Shown here piece after piece: positions 34,475 through 43,341 of a DNA stretch of 64,000 bases; within the stretch, counting starts at the first letter, position 1, and each line of letters starts with the position of its first letter. The stretch is from Pythium myriotylum. Its lineage: Eukaryota; Oomycota; Peronosporomycetes; Pythiales; Pythiaceae. The translations under genes were made by a program, and so were the position numbers. The stretch spans positions 3,226,501-3,290,500 of the forward strand of contig JALJCQ010000030.1 in assembly GCA_023091665.1 (NCBI GenBank), given 5' to 3'. The notes under the pieces are model-generated. The model was not told the origin of the DNA. It saw only the letters and a list, made by a program, of their open reading frames with translations, and ran no database searches.

Positions 34475-36541
34475 CTACTCGTCGCGTCCGACCGCATTTG
34501 CAATCACCGGATCCGTTGCGCAGTCTTTATCTGCCGCCACGCCGACAAACACGGGGAACCGCGGAATGCCGTCATTGGTAAGCTCCTGGCACTTGTACAC
34601 GACGATTGATCCGATAGCCGGTGGATGCTCGCGCTGTTCGTCCGAGAGGCCGCTGGCGACTTTGAACATCTTGCCACTTGCCATCTTGCACCGCAACGCC
34701 CCACACATTCCCGTATACTTGCCCTTCCCGTCCTCGTGGGCGATAACCACGGCTTCGCCGTCGTGGAAGCTCTTGATCTTGAGCAGTGAAGAAGAGCGTC
34801 CACCCATATACTTGCTTCCGGGCTCGCGGATCATCAGTCCTTCTCCACCGAGCTTCTCGACCTCGTCAAAAACCTCGTCGAGGTGCGCCAGTGACTTGCA
34901 CTTGGTATGTTCAACCCATTCAACGTATTTGGAGCCCATGTCACCAATTAGTTTCTCGGCGTGTTTCATGCGGTCTTCGAATGGTTTCTTGAGCGTGGGC
35001 ACGTCAAAGACCTTGTACACAAGCTGGTCCCAATGTTTCGAGTTGTCTGTCTTGGCAATGCCCACAGTAAATTGAAATCGCCCACGGCCGCCGAAGAGCT
35101 CTCCATCTAGATCCACGTCAGTGGGAAAATCCTTCGTGAACCAATCTGGCGCGGGGTACACGTTGCCAAGACGCGAGAGAAAAACTTGCTTCTCCGCGTT
35201 CCAGTAGGCGCGCACGCCGTCGAGCTTTTCGCTCATCCACCATCCGACTGGACTGTTCTTCTCTCGTTCCCATTTCTTTGCAAGCAGCACGTCCGGTGCA
35301 TTGGCTTTGACGACGGCAGCTTTCGAACTCGTTGACGAACCAGCTTTAGACGCTCCGCGAGGTGCTGAGGCTGATCCCGAAGCTCGTAACGCCTCGTACT
35401 CTTCTCCTAGGGCCTCTTTCAGGTGCTTGCACGTTCGCGACGTTGGTGCGTGGCGCTGGTTGCGCCATGCAGGGCAACTGCACGTGTAGGAACTGCCGAC
35501 GCGTTTGATGAGGTACGTTGAGTTGGATGAGGCGCTTTTAACGTCGACAATCGTTCCATCGGGGATGAGGGTTTTCGGAAGAATGCCATTGATGGCAGCG
35601 GTCTCCGAATCAAACTCAACTTCCTCATCAGCAGAGACGAGTGGGGAGGTTACCTGTTTTTTTGGAGGTGGTGCTGAAGCATCTGCGACGACAACGGCGT
35701 CGAGTTGATGCTGCCACTCGTCCTCCGTGTAGATTTTGATGCCTTGTTTCTTTGTCGCATCCATCTTCTGGCCAGCGTCGTCGCCGCAGACCAGAATCGT
35801 CGTCGCCTTAGTGACACGCGGCTCCACACGGTAGCCCTTCGCTTCAGCGAGACTCGTCGCCTCCTTGCGTGAATAATTGACTAATCGCCCTGTGAAGACC
35901 ACAATCTCTTGCGTCGGGTCATTCGTGGTCTCCGCCTTTCGCTTCGTTGCCGTCTTAGGCTCCTTTATTTTTGCTGGTGCATCTTTGACTTTCTTCGTCG
36001 GCTGGGCACTGGTCGAGCCGCCAACGCCGAGGTGCTTGGCCCACGCATCCTCGGTAAAGATCTTGATGCCTTTCTTCTTGGCGTCCTCCATCTTCTTCCC
36101 GGCTTTCTCGCCGCACACCAGGATCGTCGTGGCCTTGGTCACACTGGATCCGACCGTGTATCCGTGCGCTTCAGCCTGCGCTGCTGCCTCTTTGCGCGTC
36201 ATCTGCGTCAGCTCGCCCGTGAACACCACGACCTCGTCTTTCTTCTCTTCTTCTTCCTCCTCCTCCATGGCCTCATCGTCGTCGTCGTCAGGCTCGGCCA
36301 TCTCTTCATCATCTCCATCGCCCTCCTCGCCCAGCTTGGCCGCCCACTCGTCCTCCGAGTACAGCGTCACGCCTTTTTTCTTGGCGTCCTCAACTTTCTT
36401 GCCGGCCTTGCTGCCGTAGACGAGAATGGTCGTGGCCTTGGTGACGCTCGCGCCGACCGCGTAGCCCTTGGCCTCGGCCGCCGCCGCCGCCTCCTTGCGC
36501 GTCCACTTGCTCAGCTCGCCCGTGAAGACCACGACGTCCAT
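34475..36541 (-). CDS. Triple-BRCT, SWIM, ATP-dependent DNA ligase
   Basis: A single exon of 688 residues from the ATG at 36541 (MDVVVFTGEL); the frame reads further upstream but only through non-ATG codons. Three BRCT repeats lie at about 2-70, 103-172 and 212-280, each with VVFTGxL, RKEA and VTKATTILV, separated by acidic and basic linkers. A SWIM zinc finger follows (C354-x-C356 ... C371-x-H373 in YTCSCPAWRN and RTCKHL). The catalytic part from about 420 is a compact nucleotidyltransferase plus OB fold: motif I SEKLDGVRAYW (adenylated Lys439), motif III LDGELFGGRGRF, motif IV EGLMIREP, motif V LLKIKSF. There is no N-terminal ligase DNA-binding domain, so it resembles small viral/bacterial-type ligases. 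It probably seals nicks in nuclear repair. Confidence 0.88.
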   Translation of the reverse strand: MDVVVFTGELSKWTRKEAAAAAEAKGYAVGASVTKATTILVYGSKAGKKVEDAKKKGVTLYSEDEWAAKLGEEGDGDDEEMAEPDDDDDEAMEEEEEEEKKDEVVVFTGELTQMTRKEAAAQAEAHGYTVGSSVTKATTILVCGEKAGKKMEDAKKKGIKIFTEDAWAKHLGVGGSTSAQPTKKVKDAPAKIKEPKTATKRKAETTNDPTQEIVVFTGRLVNYSRKEATSLAEAKGYRVEPRVTKATTILVCGDDAGQKMDATKKQGIKIYTEDEWQHQLDAVVVADASAPPPKKQVTSPLVSADEEVEFDSETAAINGILPKTLIPDGTIVDVKSASSNSTYLIKRVGSSYTCSCPAWRNQRHAPTSRTCKHLKEALGEEYEALRASGSASAPRGASKAGSSTSSKAAVVKANAPDVLLAKKWEREKNSPVGWWMSEKLDGVRAYWNAEKQVFLSRLGNVYPAPDWFTKDFPTDVDLDGELFGGRGRFQFTVGIAKTDNSKHWDQLVYKVFDVPTLKKPFEDRMKHAEKLIGDMGSKYVEWVEHTKCKSLAHLDEVFDEVEKLGGEGLMIREPGSKYMGGRSSSLLKIKSFHDGEAVVIAHEDGKGKYTGMCGALRCKMASGKMFKVASGLSDEQREHPPAIGSIVVYKCQELTNDGIPRFPVFVGVAADKDCATDPVIANAVGRDE

Positions 36542-36706
36542 CGCTGTGCGCGCCAATCCTGGAATGCGCGCTCCCGTCGCATCGCTCGCTATTCTCAGAT
36601 CTCTCGTTGGGAGCTCCACAGGAGCTCCACAAGAGCTGAAGAGAGAGAGATGGTGAGTGTGTGTCCTGGCGAGTAGGTGAGTGATGGTCTTTGTTTGATA
36701 GCGTTA

Positions 36707-36831
36707 ATAACACCCCACGGTTAAATCACATAACCGTTCGAAAAGAGTCGGAGTTTTTACTGCCTCCGGTGGGGTACTGCTCCACCGCCCCAGAGGTATT
36801 ATTGATGTCCACTAGCCCCTGGGGTGTTATT
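36707..36831. repeat. Short inverted repeat, possible tiny MITE
   Basis: AATAACACCC at 36707-36716 is repeated in inverse at 36822-36831 (GGGTGTTATT). Between them an imperfect direct copy (CCCCAGAGGTATTATTGATG, 36789-36808) resembles the right arm (CCCCTGGGGTGTTATTGAAC). It may be a miniature element or a local duplication. Confidence 0.4.
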
Positions 36832-36935
36832 GAACCCAAGATTCCCCCACGACGTTCGGCCAGCACATCTTCACACAATACCCACACGACGACACCGCCT
36901 CCGTGGGAAGAGACCTCCTTGGACGCCTTCACTCA

Positions 36936-36938
<3 letters not shown>

Positions 36939-37014
<76 letters not shown>
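36939..37014. repeat. (CT)n microsatellite, about 38 units
   Basis: An uninterrupted TC dinucleotide run of 76 bases lies about 210 bp upstream of the DAHP synthase ATG. Pyrimidine tracts of this kind can act as promoter elements, but there is no direct sign of that here. Confidence 0.95.
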
Positions 37015-37016
<2 letters not shown>

Positions 37017-37222
37017 GGTCCCAAAGCCTCTGTTAGTCGTCGCGTCCATGAGATTGAGATCGGAGTTGCGCATACGAAAAAGAAATCGACTGGTTCCGTC
37101 CGTCACCTGTCACAGACGCCGTGCTGATTGGACGGATATAGTCCCCCCTCCCGGGTCCACAATATCAGCAATTGTAGCTCCTCACCAGCTCTCGGGTCGT
37201 TTGGTGATGACGTCTCTTGGAA

Positions 37223-38437
37223 ATGGCCATTTCTGAAGTTGCCACGTCTCGCCCAAGCAAGCCCCAGCACGCCCCAATGACCAAAGTGCGAGCCAGCCAC
37301 CGCGCCGCCGAGGACGAAGCCCGCCAGCGCAAGCGCGCCAAGCTCGAGAACCTCAAGGTCACGACCATCCGGCCGCTCGTGCCGCCCGCGTGCGTCATCG
37401 AAGAGCTGCCCGTGACGCCCGAGGTCTACGAGACGGTCACGGCCGCGCGCCAGAGCGTCTCGGACATTCTCCACGGCAAGGACGACCGCGTGGTCGTGGT
37501 CGTCGGTCCCTGCTCGATCCACGACGTCGACGCCGCCATGGACTACGCGCAGCGCCTCAAGAAGCTCGCCGACGAGCTCTCGAAGGACCTGCTCATCATC
37601 ATGCGCACCTACTTTGAGAAGCCGCGCACGACCATCGGCTGGAAGGGCCTCATCAACGACCCGGATCTCGACCAGTCGTTCAACATCAACAAGGGCCTGC
37701 GCGTCGCGCGCAAGCTGCTGCTCGACGTCAACGCACTCGGCCTCCCGGTCTCGCTCGAGTTCCTCGACACGATCTCGCCGCAGTTCACGGCCGATCTCGT
37801 GGCCTGGGGCGCCATCGGTGCGCGCACGACCGAGTCGCAGCTCCACCGCGAGCTCACGTCGGGTCTCTCGATGCCCGTGGGTTTCAAGAACGGCACGAGT
37901 GGCGACATCAAGATCGCTGTCGACGCGTCCGTGGCCGCCTCGGGCCCGCACAACTTCCTCGGCCTCAACGAACACGGCCTCGCGTCGATCGTTATGACCA
38001 AGGGCAACAGCGACTGCCACGTGATCCTTCGCGGGGGCTCGCACGGCCCCAACTACGAGGCCGAGCACATTGACCAGGCAGCGACCATGCTCGCCAAGGC
38101 CAACCTGCCGACCATGGTCATGATTGACTGCTCCCACGGCAACTCGCGCAAGCTCCACGCCAACCAGCTCAAGGTCTCGTCGTACCTCGCGGACCTGATC
38201 AAAAACGGCCACCAGAACATTCTCGGGCTCATGATTGAATCCAACATCGTTGAAGGCAACCAGTCGCTCGGTGACGACCCGTCCAAGCTCGTCTACGGCA
38301 AGAGCATCACCGACGCGTGCATCAACTGGGAAGACACGGTCACGGCACTGCGGGAACTCGCGCAGGCCGTGGCTACGCGACGAGAGAAGCTCGCCGACAG
38401 CGACAACGCCGCGACCGACCCGGCTGAGGAGTCGTGA
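37223..38437 (+). CDS. Type I 3-deoxy-D-arabino-heptulosonate 7-phosphate (DAHP) synthase
   Basis: A single exon of 404 residues from the ATG at 37223. It catalyses the first step of the shikimate pathway, joining phosphoenolpyruvate and erythrose 4-phosphate. Family signatures are clear: VVVVGPCSIHD, IIMRTYFEKPRTTIGWKGLI, INKGLRVARKLL, SLEFLDTISPQF, WGAIGARTTESQLHRELTSG, PVGFKNGTSGD, VILRGGSHGPNY, MVMIDCSHGNSRK, GLMIESNIVEGNQ. These are those of the class I alpha (AroF/AroG/ARO3/ARO4) type of bacteria and fungi, not the type II plant form. There is an N-terminal extension of about 45 residues rich in Lys/Arg, without an obvious targeting signal. The usual length of this family is about 350-370 residues, so it is complete. 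Confidence 0.96.
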   Translation: MAISEVATSRPSKPQHAPMTKVRASHRAAEDEARQRKRAKLENLKVTTIRPLVPPACVIEELPVTPEVYETVTAARQSVSDILHGKDDRVVVVVGPCSIHDVDAAMDYAQRLKKLADELSKDLLIIMRTYFEKPRTTIGWKGLINDPDLDQSFNINKGLRVARKLLLDVNALGLPVSLEFLDTISPQFTADLVAWGAIGARTTESQLHRELTSGLSMPVGFKNGTSGDIKIAVDASVAASGPHNFLGLNEHGLASIVMTKGNSDCHVILRGGSHGPNYEAEHIDQAATMLAKANLPTMVMIDCSHGNSRKLHANQLKVSSYLADLIKNGHQNILGLMIESNIVEGNQSLGDDPSKLVYGKSITDACINWEDTVTALRELAQAVATRREKLADSDNAATDPAEES

Positions 38438-38732
38438 ACGGGTTCGCCAGTAGTTTTGTGAAATGAATTCTCTCATAATTTAGCATTATCATCCGTTTGC
38501 TGTTGCCCAAAGACATGAACACTGCTGCCACTTCTACTCCGTCTCCATCTTGTTGCAGAGGCCAGTCCCAGCCGTTGTCACCATTACTATACGAAAGGGC
38601 TTGCGTCTCCCAGATGAGGAAAATCTGCGAATGCAGAGGGCAGTGGCGTCGTGCTGTCATGCACTAATCACAGTTCATAGGGCTTATTCTTTCATCACAC
38701 TGACGGCATCCAAAACTACGATAGAATTTACA

Positions 38733-41423
38733 CTAGATGGAATAGCGATTGCGGCGGCTTCGCAGGCGCGTAGCCTTCTTCTCCGTGGCTTTGACGTTGG
38801 GGGAATTGGACGAGATCCATTCCCACACGACCATTTGCTTCCCGTGGATCCTAGTCCACAAACGCAAGTCAGCACGAATCACGCCGGTAACCAAAGACAA
38901 GGAGAAGAGTACGTACGGTGCAATGTGGGAGCGCACACGAGAATCTTCTGCGACGATCGCAGCGACTGTGGGCCAGACCGACTCTCGCAGCCACTTACCA
39001 TCTCTCGGAGAAACGTTGGGCAGGGTATCAAACAAGTTGTCTCGTAGATGGTTCGCAGGATAGAATCTCTCTGTGCGGTGCGAGCGCCCTAACAGGAAGT
39101 AGCGCACTTCCTTCACGAGCCGATCGACGAGAGCACGCTTAGTCTTGTACAACAGCCACTTGCGGTAGAGCAATGTGGATACGGCAAATATGGCGACAGC
39201 AATCCCGATAATATGTGCATGCGTGAGTAACTGGTTACGAGCACGGCACGACCACGGCACGATGCTGGTGGAGAACTGGATCAACATGTCGCCTCGCTCC
39301 TTTGGCTCGTTGGAGCCGACCAGCTTCCCAAGGTGTTGGAAATCGATCTGCGTAATCTTCTGAAAGCTTGACATAGCGAGATCCATCGAGCGGTTGAAGA
39401 CGTAGCCGGCCGCGGCGTTGCCAGAGACTGCAGCGAGCGAAATATTCATCAGTGTCTCAGCAAACGGTGACTTAAGCACTACTTCTTTCAGCTCCGAGAG
39501 AAGTACAGCCACTCGCGCGGTGGAGAAGTCTTCCAACCCCCAATTCGCCGAGTTTCCATCCCAACGAAATGGAAGCTGAGGTGTACCGCCACAAACCTGG
39601 TTAGTCGCCTTGTCTGTAATATAGTTCTGGATCGACTTGGCAATCTGTTCCAATGCATACTGAACTTCTTTTGACTCGACACATGCCCCTTGGCGCTCTT
39701 CAAGTGGTGGGAGGCACGAGACGAGAGTACCGTTCGAGCAGACGCCGAAGAGCGGGCAAGCTCGACAGTCTGTGCGGTACGTCTGCAACGCCGTAAAATC
39801 TGACTTCTCTCCGACTAACGCCAACGCGGTCGCCTCACCGCCCATCTCTCCAAGCAAGGAAGCGTTGTTGTCGCAAAACGGCAGTGGCGGCTCGAACAAG
39901 CTCACCAGGAGCGGGAAGGCAACGTCCAGAGCGCAGATGATGCTTGCACCAGCTATCACCCAAAAGATGAACCGTCGCAATCCCCATCTATGGGCGTTGC
40001 TGAACTGAGCGACCTTGGTTTCCGTCGTCACATCATCATCATCATCATCCTCTTCGTCGATGAGCGCTTCATTCTCAGCTGCTTCAGCCTTCGCATTCTC
40101 AGCGTCGTCTCTAGCCTGCTGCGCTTCTTTCGAGATGACGCCACGCCGTACGGCGCCTGTTGAAGGGGAATTTATAGGCTGAAGCACATCGTCAAAGCTC
40201 CACTTTGCTCTTGGCGGTCTGCCCACCATCTCGGCAGTCACGATAGGTGCGTTCCGATCGAGCGATTTGCGTGCCGTTGATGCTGCGAGCCGCCGCCGTC
40301 GCAGGAACTGAATCTCGCGCTCCTCGCTATCTGTTCTCGAGTGCTCTGACGGGAAATGCCTGTCGATGCGCGGCGTCGAGTGGGACATTAGTGCTGACAA
40401 GATGTCGTCCCCTTCCAAGGTCTCAAGCTGAGACACGGTCGAGACGTGTTCGAGGTCGACCATGCCATCCTCGCCTCGTGGGACTTCCTGGATGGGCGAA
40501 GGGGCGTTACTTTGGCGCGTAGGCGTGCGCAGAGTCGGCGCTGGGCTGCCATGTGCCGATGATACAGAGCTCTCGTAGTCGGGGAACTTGAAAGGCGATG
40601 ACGTCGTACTCGGTGGGGTCTTCATTACCGTCGGATCCTACACGCACGAGTGTAAGAAGCTTCTACCAGCAAACACATAGAACAGAGCGAACGTGCGTAC
40701 GTTGTGGCGTGCGAAGAGGCCCTGTGCGCCGGCCGATGACCGGTGGCTCTGCGGCGTTGAGGCTGGCGGCTGCTGCAGATGTCGGACTTGCTGCTCGTAC
40801 GCCAAGTACCGCTCGTGGGAATCTGGTGCAGCGCCGGCTGAGAGTCGTTCGCTCTTAATCTGCTGGTGCTCGTCGTGGCGCTTGAGCGCTGACGCTGAGA
40901 GCGACACGCTCCACATCGACGATGACGTCGTCGCCGTTGTCGCCGACGCTGCTGTCACCGTGGAGACGCCGCCGTGAGTGGTCACGCGGCGACTCATACT
41001 CGCAGTCGTGGTCGCGCTAACAGCGCTTCGTCCAGGCGTCGACGCGCGGCTCTTCCTCACGACGTCCTTCTCAAGCGCGGGCTTCTTGGCCGCGGCTGCC
41101 GCCGTCTCGAGCTCCGTGAGCTTGCGCTTGACGCTGCTCTGCGAGCCGGACGAGAGCCGCGCCGTCGACTGCTTGGTGGCCACGCGGCGCGCGCGCTCCT
41201 CGGCGATCGCCTTCATGCGCGCCTCCTGCTCCTCACGCGCGAGCTCGAGCGAGCGATTGTACTTGGACACGGGCGAGAGCAGCTCGGATCTCGCGCTCGG
41301 CGCGGCCGTTGAAGGCGCGGAGCCCGCGGGCGCGTAGCTGGCGCTTCGCTGCGTCTGGTGAGCCGATCGCGGCGCGCGCGAAGAGCCCGAGGGCGTCGAG
41401 AACCGCGGCGGAAGCGTCGCCAT
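38733..41423 (-). CDS. MAN1/Src1-like inner nuclear membrane protein
   Basis: Exons 41423-40701, 40637-38917 and 38850-38733 (introns 63 and 66 nt) give 853 residues. The first junction joins two frames that look like separate genes; both sites are phase 0 with GTACGC and TAG. The second intron is in frame and stop-free, but removing it restores the family order (APIHGKQMVVWEW). The first 450 residues are Ser/Ala/Thr-rich and disordered with basic patches (VKRKLTELE), and no LEM or HeH domain is visible. Then come TM1 (FIFWVIAGASIICALDVAF), a luminal domain with paired cysteines (CRACPLFGVCSNGTLVSC), TM2 (IIGIAVAIFAVSTLLY) and the MSC winged-helix domain (WLRESVWPTVAAIVAEDSRV). It is expected to tether chromatin and help in nuclear-pore/envelope surveillance. 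Confidence 0.82.
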
Positions 41424-41951
41424 GGTCGCCGTGGGTGGAGTTTGGGCGCCGAGTATTTTGAACGTCCAAAATGCGCAACACAATTGCAGATACGAACCGA
41501 TGTTTCAATGTTTCGATACGAACGGGTGGAACCGGTATATTACCGGTTATTGGCTGGGTTGCACATCAGGAACCAGTTGTGATACCGGTAGTTGCTGGGA
41601 ACAGCAGACGAACCGTTTAAACCGACCGGTTACCGGTTAATTTGCACCCGAGTCTCTTCTTTTTGTGGCGACTCGTTTGCAAATCGTTTTTTTGGAACCT
41701 CTCTCTCCTCTTCTGAAGAAGCCCTAGCCCTGTTCTGACTGGGTTTGAGTATTCCACCAGGTGTTCCGATGGGTGCGTTCAAGGGCTCATCTGACTGTTG
41801 CACCCATGAGACGGGTTCTTTTTTGTCGCAGAATGTTGCGCTAAGGTTAGACCAGGCTGCCGCCGCTGTTGCGGGGTTGACCCGCGGGACATCTCCAGCC
41901 AGTTTGACTCTCGCAGTCCCAGCCGAATATTACTACCACTTGCTCGCCTCT
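41424..41951. promoter_or_regulatory. Bidirectional promoter region
   Basis: This lies between two divergent genes. It contains several copies of ACCGGT-type motifs (about 41530-41640, for example CCGGTATATTACCGGTTA). An in-frame ATG at 41769 could extend the RING gene by 61 residues. Confidence 0.45.
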
Positions 41952-43229
41952 ATGACGGTCACCTCGTACGACGAGAGCGCCCACTTGGCGGCGCTGCCGC
42001 GCGAGCCCCTGGCCGCCTACGCGCTCGGCATGCTCAGCATGTTGCAGCGCGTGCGCGTCTCGTTCGATTGCGCCGCCTCGGCCTGCGAGGCGATGCGCGC
42101 CGGCGACGCGGTGGCCGCGCGCGTGCTGGCCTTTCTCGCCGACGCGCACGTGCCGCGCGGCGAGAAGCAGGCGCTGGTCGCGGCCATCGAGAGCGCCGCC
42201 GACCTCGCGCAGGTGCAGGAGCTGCTGCGGCTGTACGCGCTGGCTGACGAAGTGCCGGCGGCGCTTGGCGGCGACAGACCGGCCAATCAGCACGCCGCGA
42301 CCGAGAGGACGCAGGAAGTGGTTGAAGGGAATCAGGAGGAGCAGGCCGACGGCGCTGTGCATGGAGGCAGCGGCGCCGTCGCTAATGACAAGGAGCAGCA
42401 GCAGCACCAGAAGGAGGAGGAGGAGGAGGAGGCTGTGCCCGAGGCGCTCGGGTGCGCGATTTGCTGCGGTGCGTGCATGGGGCCTTTTAATCGCTGGGAC
42501 ATGTCGTCGCGTTGAGATCTCACGATGGGATGGATGATGCTTCCTGCAGACGAGCTCATGCTCAAGCCCGTGAGCCTCTTGTGCGGCCACTCGTTCTGCA
42601 AGCGCTGCCTCGACATGTGGCTCAAGAGCTGCGCCAACTGCCCCACGTGCCGCCAGCCCGTGCTGCGCCAGAGCCTCTCGGCCGCCACGACGGCCGTCAA
42701 CGTGGCGCTCCACGAGGTCATGGCCGCGCGCTTCCCGGCCAAGCTCCAGGCGCTCGAGCAGCGCGACCACATGGAGCGCCTCGACGAGCTGCGCGCGCTC
42801 ATCGCCAAGTCCATCGAGAGCGGCCAGTCCATCAAGGAGCTCATCGCGCAGCAGGAGCAGCTCCGCGACGGCGACCACGACGCGCGCGCCGACGTCTCGC
42901 AGCTGCTCGAGAGCGACCCGAGTCTCCAGGAACAGGTCATGGCCGCCGAGATCCGCGAGCGCCTGCGCAAGGAGAAGGCGCTGCGCGAGGCCTCGCGGCG
43001 GCGGCACCTCGTCGCCTACTGCGGCACGCTGCCGGCCGCCAACCACATGCGCATGATGAACCCGAGCGTCGTCAACGCCGTGACCGCGGCGCGGCCGTCG
43101 CCCAGCGTGCAGAGCAACCGCCCGCTGAAAAAGTACGTGCCGCCGCCGCCGGCCGAGAAGAAGTCGGCGTTCTTTGGCAACTTGCTGCGGCGTATGCACC
43201 ACTCCTCGAACGACGACGGCGGGCGATAG
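41952..43229 (+). CDS. RING-finger protein, probable E3 ubiquitin ligase
   Basis: Exons 41952-42468 and 42550-43229 (intron 81 nt) give 398 residues. An upstream ATG at 41769 is an alternative start. The N-terminal 100 residues are helical (LAAYALGMLSMLQRVRV..). A low-complexity Glu/Gln stretch precedes the RING. The intron falls inside the RING finger: GCAICC before the junction and DELMLKPVSLLCGHSFCKRC, then NCPTCRQPV after it, forming a C3HC4 pattern. After the RING there is a long helical region rich in Glu/Arg (HMERLDELRALIAKSIESGQ..) and a Pro-rich tail. The arrangement suggests an E3 ligase with a coiled-coil partner surface, similar in outline to LON-less LONRF/RNF types. The substrate is unknown. 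Confidence 0.82.
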
Positions 43230-43341
43230 TCTTTAGGGAAGCATGGAGATTCGTTAGTGAGCTACCCACCCGCCAATGACTTGTTTTTGGCTTTTTGAAA
43301 AGCAAAAGGAAATGAACAGGATGCGTGTATCGTAGGGACGT

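Larger units (their letters stand above)
36542..37222. other. Divergent promoter region between ligase and DAHP synthase
   Basis: This is the shared upstream region of two divergent genes. It holds a small inverted repeat and a long (CT)n tract, listed separately, and no gene. Confidence 0.6.

Noticed and set aside
37103..38476. Minus-strand open frame of 457 codons
   Set aside because: It is the exact antisense of the DAHP synthase gene. It is Arg/Val/Asp-rich without motifs and reflects the GC-rich third positions of the real gene.
41847..43202. Minus-strand open frame of 451 codons
   Set aside because: Antisense to the RING-finger gene, with low-complexity Arg/Leu/Ala content and no domain.
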